64,000 bases of DNA from UBA830 sp038146925 (GCA_038146925.1 JAYQSP010000011.1:186001-250000), one strand, 5' to 3'. Counted from the stretch's first letter, positions 33,604 through 43,568 are shown. Numbers and translations are program-made. Notes: generated by a model not told the origin, from the sequence alone.

Positions 33604-35238
33604 CTAGGCCGCAATGTTCATCGGGGCAAGCGGCGCGTTCCCCATCATCAGGTCGGCGGCGCGGTCGGCGAAGGCCATGGTCGGCGCGTTGATATTGCCG
33701 CCCAGCATGTCCGGGAAGATCGACGCGTCGATGACGCGCAGGTTCTCCGCGCCGCGGACCCGCATTTCCGGATCGACCACGGCCATGTCGTCGCTGTCGG
33801 GTCCCATCTTGCAGGTGCCAAGCGGGTGGTGGACCGTCCAGGCGGTTCGCTTGATGAACTCGTCGATGGATTCGCCCGCCGGCTGGATTTCCGGGCCGCG
33901 GAACCCGTCCAGTGCCTTCTGACCCGCGATTTCCTTGACGATGCCGATGCCTTCGCGCAGCAGATCCCAGTCTTCCTGCTCGGACAGGAATTTCTGATAG
34001 ATCAGCGCGTGATCCGCAGGGTTGGCCGACGCCAGTTTCAGTTCACCCCGGCTTTTCGGGTGCAGGACGACCGGGCGCACCATGAAGGCGTCCTTCGGCT
34101 TGGGCCGGATGCCCGGGAACCAGGGCTGCGATTCCGGCGGGATGAAACGCGCCAGCAGTTGCAGGTCGGGCTGCGGCAGGTCCTCTTTTGTGGTGATATA
34201 GCCGGTCAACGGGCCCGGCATCTCGGTCGCGAATCCCGTGCCCATGAAATAGGCCTGCGCCATGGACATGATCAGCCGGTCCCAGCGCAGCGTTCCGACG
34301 AAGGGCCCGTCGCCGATGCGTTCGTATTCCACGCCGACCGACAGGTGGTCCTGCAGATTCTGGCCGACGCCTTTCAGGTCGATGGCGGCATCGATGCCGT
34401 GTTCCTTCAGATGGTCGCCATTGCCGATGCCCGAAAGCATTAGCAGTTGCGGCGAATTGATGACGCCGCCGGAAACGACGACTTCGCGCTCGGCGCGTGC
34501 CGTGGTGACGGCTCCGCCGTTCACGTCGGAATACTCGACCCCGACGGCCTTGGTGCCTTCCAGCACCACCCTGTGCACCAGCTTCTTGGTAATGACGGTC
34601 AGGTTCGATCGTTTCATGGCCGGCCGCAGATAGGCCACGGCGGCACTGCAGCGCTTGCCGTTGCGGATCGTGGATTGCAGGGTGCCGAGGCCTTCGTTCT
34701 GCGCGCCGTTGTAATCCGGCGTGCGCGAATACCCCGCCTGTTCGCCGGCTTTCAGCCAGGCTTCGTGCAGCGGATCGGGATATTTGTTCTCAATCGTGGT
34801 CAGCGGTCCGCCGGTGCCGCGCAACGGCTGGTCGCCCTTTTCCCAGTCCTCCGCCTTGATGAAATAGGGCAGGATATCGGCATAGGACCAACCGGCGCAG
34901 CCGTTTCGCGCCCAGCGGTCGTAATCTTCGCGATGGCAGCGGACATAGGCCATGGCGTTGATCGACGACGATCCGCCCAGCACCTTGCCGCGCGCGCATT
35001 CGACCTTGCGGTTGTTGAACTCTTCCTCTTCCTCGGTGAAATAGCCCCAGTCGAACAGACGTTCGAACAGGATCTTGCCCCAGCCCAGCGGCACCGCGAT
35101 CAGCGGGCTGCGGTCGCTACCGCCGGCTTCGATCAGCAGCACTTGCGTGTCGGGGTTTTCGGTCAGGCGGTTGGCCAGCGTGCAACCCGCCGACCCGGCA
35201 CCCACGATGATGTAGTCGTAGCTTTTCCCGTTGCTCAT
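33604..35238 (-). CDS. GMC-family FAD oxidoreductase (choline dehydrogenase-like)
   Basis: 544 residues. The N-terminal Rossmann motif DYIIVGAGSAGCTLANRL, the GMC motif GKVLGGSSSINAMAYVR and the C-terminal HPLGTCKMG ... LRVIDASIFPDMLGGNINAPTMAFADRAAD place it in the choline/alcohol dehydrogenase group of GMC flavoproteins. It oxidises an alcohol to an aldehyde with a flavin; the substrate may be an aromatic alcohol given the context, but choline is also possible. It is divergent from the adenine deaminase gene and 42 bases from the VOC gene. Confidence 0.93.
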   Translation of the reverse strand: MSNGKSYDYIIVGAGSAGCTLANRLTENPDTQVLLIEAGGSDRSPLIAVPLGWGKILFERLFDWGYFTEEEEEFNNRKVECARGKVLGGSSSINAMAYVRCHREDYDRWARNGCAGWSYADILPYFIKAEDWEKGDQPLRGTGGPLTTIENKYPDPLHEAWLKAGEQAGYSRTPDYNGAQNEGLGTLQSTIRNGKRCSAAVAYLRPAMKRSNLTVITKKLVHRVVLEGTKAVGVEYSDVNGGAVTTARAEREVVVSGGVINSPQLLMLSGIGNGDHLKEHGIDAAIDLKGVGQNLQDHLSVGVEYERIGDGPFVGTLRWDRLIMSMAQAYFMGTGFATEMPGPLTGYITTKEDLPQPDLQLLARFIPPESQPWFPGIRPKPKDAFMVRPVVLHPKSRGELKLASANPADHALIYQKFLSEQEDWDLLREGIGIVKEIAGQKALDGFRGPEIQPAGESIDEFIKRTAWTVHHPLGTCKMGPDSDDMAVVDPEMRVRGAENLRVIDASIFPDMLGGNINAPTMAFADRAADLMMGNAPLAPMNIAA

Positions 35239-35323
35239 TTTTCGTGCCCCTGCGAATGCGTCTTGTTAATTTACCGCAGGATAGCATACGGATTTCACAT
35301 CCCAACAGCCCATCCGCGAGATC

Positions 35324-36331
35324 ATGACCGTATCCGAAGATTTCATCCGCCGTCTGCCCAAAGCCGAACTGCATCTCCACATCGAAGGCAGCTTCGAGCC
35401 GGAGCTGATGTTCGGGATCGCCCGGCGCAATGACGTAACGCTTGCCTACGCCACCATCGAGGAGCTGAAAGCGGCTTACGATTTTGCCGATCTGCAGGAA
35501 TTTCTCGATCTCTACTATTCGGGAATGAGCGTCCTGCTGACGGAACGGGACTTCTACGACCTGACGGCGGCCTACCTGAAACGGGCGGTTGCCGACGGTG
35601 TCGTGCATACCGAAATCTTCTTCGATCCGCAGGGGCACACGGAACGCGGCGTCGCGTTCGACACCGTGCTGGACGGCATCTGGCGGGCGCTGCGGGACGC
35701 GGAGGCCGAACACGGCATCACCTCGCGGCTGATCATGTGTTTCCTGAGGCACCTGCCCGAGGAAGACGCGTTCCCGGTGCTGGAGGCAGCGATGGACCAC
35801 CGCGACCGGATCGTCGGTGTCGGGCTTGATTCTTCGGAACTCGGCCATCCGCCGCAGAAATACGAACGCGTCTTCGCCGCCGCGCGCGAGGCCGGCTTCA
35901 AGCTCGTCGCCCATGCGGGCGAGGAAGGCCCGCCGGAATACGTCCGCGATACGCTCGATCTGCTGAAGGTCGACCGCGTCGATCACGGCAATGCCGCCAT
36001 GCAGGACCCGGATCTGGTCGCGAGGCTGGCCGGGGAGAAAACGCCACTGACGGTTTGCCCGCTGTCCAACTATCGGCTCCAGGGGGTGACCGACATGTCC
36101 CGCCATCCGCTAAAGGCGATGCTGGATGCCGGCGTCGTGGCGACTGTGAATTCCGACGATCCCGCCTATTTCGGCGGTTACGTTCTGGACAACTATACTG
36201 CGGTCCGCGACGCGCTGAACCTGTCGCGGGACGAAATCGTGACCCTGGCGAAAAACTCGATTACAGCGTCGTTCCTGGATGGGCATGCGAAGGCGAAGTG
36301 GCTGGGGGAGATCGACGCGCTGGCGTCCTAG
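35324..36331 (+). CDS. Adenine deaminase, adenosine-deaminase-like (Aah1 type)
   Basis: 335 residues of the adenosyl-type amidohydrolase superfamily: zinc ligands in AELHLHIEGS, the later HAGEEG motif with its histidine and glutamate, and the catalytic aspartates in VNSDDPAYF. The stretch VGLDSSELGHPPQKYERVF is typical of adenine deaminases rather than adenosine deaminases, which have a different loop here. It makes hypoxanthine from adenine. No purine genes are nearby; it lies between two oxygenase units and divergent from GMC. Confidence 0.85.
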   Translation: MTVSEDFIRRLPKAELHLHIEGSFEPELMFGIARRNDVTLAYATIEELKAAYDFADLQEFLDLYYSGMSVLLTERDFYDLTAAYLKRAVADGVVHTEIFFDPQGHTERGVAFDTVLDGIWRALRDAEAEHGITSRLIMCFLRHLPEEDAFPVLEAAMDHRDRIVGVGLDSSELGHPPQKYERVFAAAREAGFKLVAHAGEEGPPEYVRDTLDLLKVDRVDHGNAAMQDPDLVARLAGEKTPLTVCPLSNYRLQGVTDMSRHPLKAMLDAGVVATVNSDDPAYFGGYVLDNYTAVRDALNLSRDEIVTLAKNSITASFLDGHAKAKWLGEIDALAS

Positions 36332-36401
36332 GATTTGACACTCCGCCGGCTCCGTAGCACCCTTCGCGCCGTATATTCCGCCGTTACCAAAGGTGCCCGA
36401 G

Positions 36402-37652
36402 ATGGACGACCGTATCGCCCGCTGGGAAGCCCGCCCAGATCTGCCGCCCACCCATTACGTCGACAACCGCATCTTCACCGATCCGGCGATCTTCGATGAC
36501 GAGCAGGCGCGGATATTCGCCGGGGGCTGGAAGCTGGTGTGTCATGAGTCCGAGTTGCCGGAAGCCGGCAGTTACCGGGCGCTGACGCTGGGCGGGCGGC
36601 CGATCCTGGTGGTGCGGGGCCGGGATCAGGCAGATGGCAGTCCCGGCGACATCCGCGCCTTCTTCAATATCTGTCCGCATCGCGGCGCGCCTCTGGCGCG
36701 GGACGAGCGCGGTACGTTCGGCAAGCGTATCCAGTGTTTCTACCATCTGTGGACGTTCGATCTGGAGGGTGCCTGCACCGGCATCACCCGGCCCGAAGGG
36801 TACGAACCGGTCGGGCTGTCGAAAGACGATGTAGGCCTGCGGCCGGTCCGGACAGAGGTGCTCGGCGGGCTGGTGTTCGTATCGATCGACGACGACGTCG
36901 CGCCGCTGGCGGATTTCCTGGGGCCGATCGCCGACAATATCCGCCTGCATTTTCCGGAGGACGAGGAGCTGGAAGTCTTCCACTTTCACCGCTCGGAAAT
37001 CCGCTGCAACTGGAAGCTCTGGGTCGATAACAATTCCGAGCAGTATCACGAATTCCTGCACGTCCTGAACCGCAAGACAGGTCTGTCGCAGCCGAACTAT
37101 CACGAACGCCGCTGGCATCTGCATCCCAACGGCCATCATGCGATGGACCAGGGGGCGATGAATTACGGCGGCGTCGGGCTGGAGGCGCGGCGCGATCGCC
37201 TGATGCCGGGCATGGAGCCGGATGCGCTGATGGTGATGCTGCTGTTCCCCGACGTGATGATCAACGTGCGCGCCACCGTGATGCGCCTCGATACCATCAC
37301 GCCGGTGGCGCCCGACCGCACGGTCGTCGAATGGCGCGGTCTGGGGCTGAAGTCCGACACGCCCGAACAGCGCGACGAACGGATCCGCCATCACAACCAG
37401 GTCTGGGGGCCGGCGGGCCGCAACCTGCCGGAAGACATCGCGGCGGTGGAATCGCAGCAGCGGGCGATGGAAAGCGGCGCGTTTCCATGGTCGCTCTATG
37501 CGCGGGAGGAAGACCTGCGCCCGCAGGACGATTCCAACCTGCGCTCGTTCTATCAGGAATGGGGCCGGCGCATCGGCCGCTGGCCGCACGACGTGGACGC
37601 GGAACGCGGCGACGAACCCAGCCTGTCGGTAATCGGCGGGGCCGCCGAATGA
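36402..37652 (+). CDS. Rieske ring-hydroxylating oxygenase, alpha subunit (second set)
   Basis: 416 residues from the ATG at 36402, nine bases after an in-frame GTG at 36393. The Rieske ligands are C91-x-H93 and C112-xx-H115 (CPHRGAPLAR ... CFYHLWTF). The iron region is NNSEQYHEFLHV, in which a glutamate takes the place of the usual bridging aspartate before the two histidines. It is clearly different from the first alpha subunit, so the two sets probably act on different substrates. The stop overlaps the beta start by four bases. Confidence 0.92.
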   Translation: MDDRIARWEARPDLPPTHYVDNRIFTDPAIFDDEQARIFAGGWKLVCHESELPEAGSYRALTLGGRPILVVRGRDQADGSPGDIRAFFNICPHRGAPLARDERGTFGKRIQCFYHLWTFDLEGACTGITRPEGYEPVGLSKDDVGLRPVRTEVLGGLVFVSIDDDVAPLADFLGPIADNIRLHFPEDEELEVFHFHRSEIRCNWKLWVDNNSEQYHEFLHVLNRKTGLSQPNYHERRWHLHPNGHHAMDQGAMNYGGVGLEARRDRLMPGMEPDALMVMLLFPDVMINVRATVMRLDTITPVAPDRTVVEWRGLGLKSDTPEQRDERIRHHNQVWGPAGRNLPEDIAAVESQQRAMESGAFPWSLYAREEDLRPQDDSNLRSFYQEWGRRIGRWPHDVDAERGDEPSLSVIGGAAE

Positions 37653-38128
37653 GCGCTGACGCAGGCAGGCTGCAGGATCGCGAAGATATCCGCACCCTGA
37701 TCAGTCGGTCGGTCCGGTCGCTGAACGAGGGCCGGTTCGCCGATTTCATTGCCTTGTTCGCGGACGGCGGACATTACGTGCTGGAAGCCGACAGTGCCGA
37801 AATCGGCAAGACCATGATCTGGCTCGATCTCGATCGGAACGAACTGGATGCCTTGCTCGAAGAATCGCCGCAGCACGTGCACGACCTTGCCGCCCGGAAA
37901 CATATGGTGACGGTCGAGGAAGTCGACTTTGCCGTGGATGGCACGGCAGTGGAGGCGCTTTCCAGCTTTTCGGTGTTTCGCACCGATATCGATGGCCGGA
38001 CGGAGGTCTATGCCGTCGGGAATTACGAAGACCAACTCGTTGGCGGCGAGGACGGCTGGCGGATCGCGCGGCGCCGGGTGAGGGTTCAGACACGGATGTT
38101 TCGCACGCCGACACCGACGCCGCTATAA
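37649..38128 (+). CDS. Ring-hydroxylating oxygenase, beta subunit (second set)
   Basis: 159 residues from ATG 37649; a longer frame back to 37331 lies in the alpha gene. The sequence (REDIRTLISRSVRSLNEGRFADFIALFADGGHYVLEA, SPQHVHDLAARKHMVT) is SnoaL-like as for small dioxygenase subunits. It pairs with the preceding alpha subunit. A TATAAT sequence overlaps its stop codon and may act as a promoter for the following monooxygenase. Confidence 0.9.
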   Translation: MSADAGRLQDREDIRTLISRSVRSLNEGRFADFIALFADGGHYVLEADSAEIGKTMIWLDLDRNELDALLEESPQHVHDLAARKHMVTVEEVDFAVDGTAVEALSSFSVFRTDIDGRTEVYAVGNYEDQLVGGEDGWRIARRRVRVQTRMFRTPTPTPL

Positions 38129-38161
38129 TGCCGCTGCGCATACCTATCCGGAAGTAACTCC

Positions 38162-39796
38162 ATGATCGAAACACCTGTTATCATCGTCGGCGGCGGGCCG
38201 GTCGGTATGAACCTGGCTCTGGATCTCGCCTGGCGGGACGTGCCGTGCATGCTGGTCAATGAACCGAAGACGACGCCGAACCATCCGCAGGGCAATACGC
38301 ATAATGCGCGGACCATGGAAATCTACCGGCGTCTGGGGATTGCCGACCGGATGCGCGATGTCGGCCTGCCGATGGATCACTGCGGCGATGCGATTTTCGT
38401 CACCCGGATCAATTCCCATGAAATCGGCCGCATCAGGATTCCCACCCTGCGCGAACGTCTTACGCCCGGGTCGTTCGACCTGGAAATCGGCCCGGAACCG
38501 CTGCAGCGCGCGTCTCAGATGTTCGTCGAACGCATCCTGAAGGAGGAACTCGATACGCGCGATACCGTCGATATGCGGTTCGGCTGGAAGATGACCGGAT
38601 TCGCGCCGGCGGAAGACGGCGTGACCGTGGACATCGAGAACGTCGAAACCGGCGAAACCGAAACCGTGTCCTGCGGTTATCTGGTCGGCTGCGACGGCGG
38701 GCGCAGCACGATCCGGCGCAGCCTCGGCATCGAATACGACGGCAAGTCAGGCGAGGAAGTCGACTTCATGATGGGCCAGATGCTGTCGGTCTATTTTTAT
38801 GCCCCCGCGTTGTACGACGTCATGAAGACCGACGCGCCGTGGCAGTTTCATTCCATGAACCCTGAAGGCCGCGCCTCCATCGTCGCCCTCGACGGCAAGG
38901 GACATTTTCTTACCTGGGCCAAGCTGGAACCTGGTCAGGATGCCGAGACTCTCGATCCGCGCCCCTATATCTGGCGCGTCGTAGGAGAGGAAATTCCGGT
39001 CGAGATTCTGTCGTCCAAGCCCTGGCAGGCCGGTCTGTCGCTTGTGGCGGACGAATATCAACGCGGTCGCGTGATCCTTGCGGGGGACGCGGTACACCTG
39101 TTCACTCCGACCGGCGGGTTCGGCATGAACACGGGCGTTGGCGATGCCGAAAACCTGGGCTGGAAGCTGGCGGCCTGGCACGATGGCTGGGCCGGAGACG
39201 GTCTGATCGACACGTACGAAACCGAACGCCGCCCGGTGGCGATCCGGAACCTGGCGCAGTCCTATGCTCTGGCGCAGGCGAAATCTTCGCTGTCCGTACC
39301 GCAGGGGATTGAAGACGAAACACCCGAAGGAGAGAAACTGAGGGAAGATCTCGGCGCCCGTACGGAAGAGGCGCTGGCCGAGGAGTATTTTTCCATGGGT
39401 ATTCAGCTTGGCGCCCGTTACGACGACTCGCCGATTATCCATGCCGAGGAAGGCGAGATCCGGACCAGCGATCCGTTCACCTATGTCCCGACGGCCTGGC
39501 CCGGAGGTCGGGCACCACATCGCTGGCTGTCGGATGGAACCGCCTTGTTCGATCATTTCGGCAAGGGGTTCACTCTGTTGCGCCTCGGCGGCACGGCGGC
39601 GGATACGACGGCGCTGGAACAGGCCGCCGCCGAAAAGGGAGTCCCGCTAACGATCTTCGACGAGCCCGACCCTGAAACCCGGGCGTTGTACGAAGCGGAC
39701 CTGGCGCTTATACGTCCCGATCAGTACGTGGCCTGGCGTGGTCAGGCGGTGCCGGACGATCCGGCGACGCTGATCGATCTGGTGCGGGGAAGCTAA
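38162..39796 (+). CDS. FAD-dependent aromatic monooxygenase (MhpA/PheA-like)
   Basis: 544 residues of the class A flavoprotein hydroxylases: GxGxxG in VIIVGGGPVGMNLALDLA, DG motif in VGCDGGRSTIRR, and GD motif in LAGDAVHLFTPTGGFGMNTG. The extended C-terminal region (thioredoxin-like) matches phenol-type 2-monooxygenases and 3-(3-hydroxyphenyl)propionate hydroxylases. It would add a hydroxyl to a phenolic ring with NAD(P)H and O2. Its place after a Rieske oxygenase suggests a second hydroxylation of the same ring, but this is inference. Confidence 0.88.
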   Translation: MIETPVIIVGGGPVGMNLALDLAWRDVPCMLVNEPKTTPNHPQGNTHNARTMEIYRRLGIADRMRDVGLPMDHCGDAIFVTRINSHEIGRIRIPTLRERLTPGSFDLEIGPEPLQRASQMFVERILKEELDTRDTVDMRFGWKMTGFAPAEDGVTVDIENVETGETETVSCGYLVGCDGGRSTIRRSLGIEYDGKSGEEVDFMMGQMLSVYFYAPALYDVMKTDAPWQFHSMNPEGRASIVALDGKGHFLTWAKLEPGQDAETLDPRPYIWRVVGEEIPVEILSSKPWQAGLSLVADEYQRGRVILAGDAVHLFTPTGGFGMNTGVGDAENLGWKLAAWHDGWAGDGLIDTYETERRPVAIRNLAQSYALAQAKSSLSVPQGIEDETPEGEKLREDLGARTEEALAEEYFSMGIQLGARYDDSPIIHAEEGEIRTSDPFTYVPTAWPGGRAPHRWLSDGTALFDHFGKGFTLLRLGGTAADTTALEQAAAEKGVPLTIFDEPDPETRALYEADLALIRPDQYVAWRGQAVPDDPATLIDLVRGS

Positions 39797-39932
39797 GCAC
39801 GCACCGTTTTATTGTTCTGTCCGCAATATATTTTTGACCGTCCGATAATCTCACGCGCTTTCATCGCGGGATCGGCGCTGTATTCTGTCGGCACTATAAA
39901 CAGCGGCTGATTGAGACGGGGAAGCAGAGACG

Positions 39933-41891
39933 ATGCCCATAGACGTGGACTGGTGCGAATACGATGTCGTTGTCGTGGGGTCCGGCGGCGCGGGCAGCCA
40001 TGCGGCGCAGGCTGCCGCAGCGACCGGCGCGCGTGTGTTGGTGGTTTCGAAAGATCCCATCGGCTGTTCCGATACCAAGATTTCCGAAGGTATCGCGACC
40101 GTGCGCGAATCCGGATCGAATGACGATTCCGAGGAAACGCTTTCAGAAAACCTGAAGATGGCCGGTGGCGATCTGCCGGTGAATGCGATCACCGATGCCT
40201 TCGCCGCCGACAGTAAGGACGCCTATGACGCCTATCGGATGCAGGGATTGCGTCCCGATATCGATGCCGAACGGGACACACCGAAACCCCTGCCGCTGCC
40301 GATGGGCGGACACACAAGGCGCCGCTCGGTCGGGCACCGCAACAGCGGCGTGGCATTCGGCCATGCCAACTGGAATGCCGTGGTTCAGGGAGACAGCATC
40401 GATTACCTGGAAGACAGCTGGTTTCTCGATCTCGTGACGGAGGAAAGCGATCACGGCGCCAAAACCGTGGCCGGCGGGCTCATCTATCATGCCGCGCTGG
40501 GCAAGCTGATCGCCGTTAAAACGTCTTCCGTCGTCATCGCCTGCGGCGGGCTGTCGACGTTGTATTTCCCGAAGACCGACACCATGCGCGGCAACACGGG
40601 CGATTCCTATGCCATCGCCGCACGGGCCGGGGCCGACCTGGTCGATATGGAACAGGTCCAGTTTCTGCCGTTCTGTCTGGCGTCGCCGCCGTCCTACGAA
40701 GGGCTGCTCGTCGGCGAACCGGTCACGGCGAGCTATCTCGGCGTTCTGCGCGACAGGAACGGCAAGGTTATTCTGGACGGCGTGTTCCTGCGGACCCGGG
40801 CGGAATGCTCGTCGGCGATCATGCGGGCGGTAGAAGACGGCCGCGGTAGCCCCAATGGCGGCGCCTATCTGGATATGACGGCCAACAAGCGTCCGCCGCG
40901 ATCCGGCCCCTATTTCATGCGGTTTCTCGAATCCGCGTTGCCGTCTGCTTACAAGGTCGCCCGTCAGGCGATGAGCAAGGCGGCGGCAAACTGCGAGGAA
41001 CCCTGGGAAGTCCGTCCGAGCGCCCATTACATGATGGGAGGTATCCGCGCGGACGAACACGGGGCCGCGGTCGCCGGCGACGGCGATGGATCGGCTGACC
41101 GGGGTCTTACCGGTCTGTTCACGGCCGGCCAGGCCATGGGCGGGGTGTTCGGCGCCAACCGTCTCGGTTCCACGTCGCTGACCGAAGGGGCGGTCTTCGG
41201 AAGGCGCGCCGGCGCGGCAGCGGCGGCTCTGGCGCGGCGCTCCCAGTCGCGAAAAATTCGCGAAGACTTGTTCCGACCCCTGATCGAGGCGACGCGAGCG
41301 CGGTTCGGGCAAAAGGGCGACTGCGCGGCGGCAGGTCTGAAGCTCGAACTTCAAAAGGCGGCCTGGATCGATATCGGGCCGGTTCGGACCGCCGACCGAA
41401 TCGCCGAAATGGAGCGGGTTCTTTCCGATCTGGAGGCAAAGCTGGAACGCGTGGTTATTCCCGAATACGCGGAATGGAATCAGGCCTTCATCGAATTCGA
41501 GGAACTGCGCAATCTGATCGCGTCGGCACGGGCGGTATCGGTCGCCTCGCGCGAACGTGACGGCAGCCTGGGCGGGCATGTCCGACTCGACGGCAAACAG
41601 ATTTCGCCATTCTCTCAGCCCTATTCCACGGTCGTAACGAAGAACGCTGCCGGCGATTGGCAGGTCCGGCGCGTCGAACGCGACCGCACTCCGTTGAAAC
41701 AGATACTTTCCTTCAAATACCAGGATATGAAGCGCAAAGCCCAGGTGAAGTGGTTGCGCATGCTGCCGGCCGGCATGCAGGACCGGGCGCTCGAAAAGAA
41801 ATATCTTGCGGTCATGGGGACCGGCGGTGCCGCGGAGGAAGTGATGCCCGGCGGCACGAACGCCGCCGTCGGAGAGGCAACGCAGGCATGA
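39933..41891 (+). CDS. Fumarate-reductase/succinate-dehydrogenase-like flavoprotein, soluble type
   Basis: 652 residues. N-terminal FAD Rossmann motif (VVVVGSGGAGSHAAQAAA), the ACGGLSTLYF and HYMMGGIRAD segments and a capping domain place it in the SdhA/FrdA/NadB group. The catalytic-site HYxMGG is kept, but the covalent flavin His of SDH is absent (DTKISEGIATV at the matching site), so FAD is probably non-covalent. Tail residues 600-652 are Lys/Gly-rich. It is coupled to an iron-sulfur partner by ATGA, with no membrane anchors. It may reduce or oxidise a dicarboxylic or enoate intermediate of the pathway. Confidence 0.82.
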   Translation: MPIDVDWCEYDVVVVGSGGAGSHAAQAAAATGARVLVVSKDPIGCSDTKISEGIATVRESGSNDDSEETLSENLKMAGGDLPVNAITDAFAADSKDAYDAYRMQGLRPDIDAERDTPKPLPLPMGGHTRRRSVGHRNSGVAFGHANWNAVVQGDSIDYLEDSWFLDLVTEESDHGAKTVAGGLIYHAALGKLIAVKTSSVVIACGGLSTLYFPKTDTMRGNTGDSYAIAARAGADLVDMEQVQFLPFCLASPPSYEGLLVGEPVTASYLGVLRDRNGKVILDGVFLRTRAECSSAIMRAVEDGRGSPNGGAYLDMTANKRPPRSGPYFMRFLESALPSAYKVARQAMSKAAANCEEPWEVRPSAHYMMGGIRADEHGAAVAGDGDGSADRGLTGLFTAGQAMGGVFGANRLGSTSLTEGAVFGRRAGAAAAALARRSQSRKIREDLFRPLIEATRARFGQKGDCAAAGLKLELQKAAWIDIGPVRTADRIAEMERVLSDLEAKLERVVIPEYAEWNQAFIEFEELRNLIASARAVSVASRERDGSLGGHVRLDGKQISPFSQPYSTVVTKNAAGDWQVRRVERDRTPLKQILSFKYQDMKRKAQVKWLRMLPAGMQDRALEKKYLAVMGTGGAAEEVMPGGTNAAVGEATQA

Positions 41892-42619
41892 AGGTCGAAA
41901 TCGTTACCCGCCGCGGCGGTGAAGAAGCAGTCGTCGAATACGACTACGTCCGGCGCGATGAAAACGAAAAGCCGATGATTCTGGACGTGCTTCTGCAGGC
42001 GCAGGCGACGGAGATGCCCGACCTGGCGTTCCGCTATGGCTGCCGCGCCCGGAACTGCGGGGTGTGCACCGTCGATATCAACGGCCGCCCGCGCATCGCC
42101 TGCCGCGCCCGCATCAAGGAGGGCGACCGTATCAGCCCGATGGCGACATTGCCGGCGCTCAGCGATCTGGTGGTGCGCCGCGACGGCGTCGCCCGCCAGA
42201 TGCGCGGCCGCTTGGCGACGGCGGGGCAGGGCAACGACCTGAACGTCGAGGCGCCGGACGATTATCACGCCCTGACGGGGTGTATCGAATGCTATGCCTG
42301 CCTGCACGAATGCCCCATGCATGCGCGCAATTTCGGCGGCGGCCTGCCGGAAGACCAGACGCCCGAAAACCGTCCCGATCCGGCGGAAGGTTATCGGTAT
42401 GGAAATCCCTTCTCGCTGCTGAAACTGCAGCGTATCCGCATCGATCCGCTGACCTCCGAGGCCGGGAAAGCGGCGGCGCTGAACAACGCCATCGATCTCG
42501 GCCTCGACGCCTGCGTGGGCTGCAAGGGGTGTAAATGCGGCGTCGGGATCGACCTGATGGGGAAAGTGGTCCGGCCGATGCTTGAAGCGGCCAGTGATCG
42601 GCTGGACTCCAAGATCTAG
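41888..42619 (+). CDS. SdhB/FrdB-like iron-sulfur protein with unusual last cluster
   Basis: 243 residues. The 2Fe-2S set is C52, C57, C60 and C72 (CRARNCGVC ... IAC), the 4Fe-4S set is C132, C135, C138 and C142-Pro. The third set differs from SdhB: C209, C212, C215 and C217 in CVGCKGCKCG, without the usual final CP. So the 3Fe/4Fe cluster may be shaped differently. It partners the flavoprotein upstream (ATGA overlap) and would pass electrons to or from a soluble carrier. It ends four bases into the convergent AEC gene. Confidence 0.82.
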   Translation: MKVEIVTRRGGEEAVVEYDYVRRDENEKPMILDVLLQAQATEMPDLAFRYGCRARNCGVCTVDINGRPRIACRARIKEGDRISPMATLPALSDLVVRRDGVARQMRGRLATAGQGNDLNVEAPDDYHALTGCIECYACLHECPMHARNFGGGLPEDQTPENRPDPAEGYRYGNPFSLLKLQRIRIDPLTSEAGKAAALNNAIDLGLDACVGCKGCKCGVGIDLMGKVVRPMLEAASDRLDSKI

Positions 42620-43548
42620 GTCAATAGCCCGATTACGACGGCGAGCGTGCCGGCCGAAATCGCCGTCGAGATCAATATCGACGACGTCACCGGCCCGACG
42701 AACACGCGGTATTGCTGCGCCACGGTGAAGACGGTCGCGCCGACCGGGACCGCCGCCATCATGGTGGCGACGTTGGTGGTCAGTGTATCCAGCACGAAGA
42801 CCTCGGTGCAGAGCAGCCAGACGAGAACCGGGTGCACGATCAGCTTGGCGATGGTCATCGAGGCGGTTTCGGCGGGCTGGCCGGCCAGCTTGTACTCGGC
42901 AAGGCTGGCGCCGAGGACGAACAGGGCACAGGGTCCCGCTGCACCCGACAGCAGATCGATAAACCGTTCCAGCGGCAGGGCGAGGCCGGTAAAGCTCCAC
43001 GCGGCGCCCGCAACAATGGCGATCAGAATCGGATTGCGGATCATGCTCGCCAGCGGCGCCAGCGCGATTTTGGCGATGCTCTGCTGGTCGCGGCGGCCGC
43101 GCGCGATCTCGACAAGGATGATCGTCGTCGGCAGCAGGATCAGCGTATTGAATGCGATCATGGTGGTGATCGGGCCAAGCGACGCGTCGCCGAAGGTGAG
43201 AACGATCAGGGGCAGGCCCAGCAGCACGGTGTTGGAAAAACCGGCACTCATCCCCATCAACGCGCGTTCTTCGCCCGACAGGTCGAAGACCAGCCGGGAG
43301 AAAACCATCAGCAGTATCATGGAGATCAGCCCGCCGCCGAAATAGGCGGCGACGATCAGCGGTTCGACCCCGTCGAATGCCTCGCCTGAAGCCAGCTTGC
43401 CGAACAGCAGTGTCGGCAGCGCGACGTAGAAGACGAAATTGTTGAAGTAGCGCGTCGCGTCCGGCGTCCATTTCGGGGTGCGGGCGACGGCGTAACCGAC
43501 CAGGATCAGCGCGAAGACCGGCGCGATGATGTTCAGAATGGCCGACAT
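42616..43548 (-). CDS. AEC-family (auxin efflux carrier-like) permease
   Basis: 310 residues, about ten membrane helices in two five-helix bundles, with the start NIIAPVFALILVGYAV and GLPLIVLTFGD typical of bacterial AEC (MleP/YwkB-like) transporters of organic acids. It would move a carboxylate across the inner membrane. It lies between the SdhAB-like pair and the reductive-dehalogenase-like gene, convergent with the former. The start is 20 bases from the next gene's stop. Confidence 0.9.
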   Translation of the reverse strand: MSAILNIIAPVFALILVGYAVARTPKWTPDATRYFNNFVFYVALPTLLFGKLASGEAFDGVEPLIVAAYFGGGLISMILLMVFSRLVFDLSGEERALMGMSAGFSNTVLLGLPLIVLTFGDASLGPITTMIAFNTLILLPTTIILVEIARGRRDQQSIAKIALAPLASMIRNPILIAIVAGAAWSFTGLALPLERFIDLLSGAAGPCALFVLGASLAEYKLAGQPAETASMTIAKLIVHPVLVWLLCTEVFVLDTLTTNVATMMAAVPVGATVFTVAQQYRVFVGPVTSSILISTAISAGTLAVVIGLLT

Positions 43549-43568
43549 GATCTTTCAGCCTGGGACGA

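Noticed and set aside
38124..38129. TATAAT overlapping the second beta-subunit stop as a promoter for the flavin monooxygenase
   Set aside because: No acceptable -35 hexamer at 16-18 bases, so it is noted in the gene entry only and not called as a feature.
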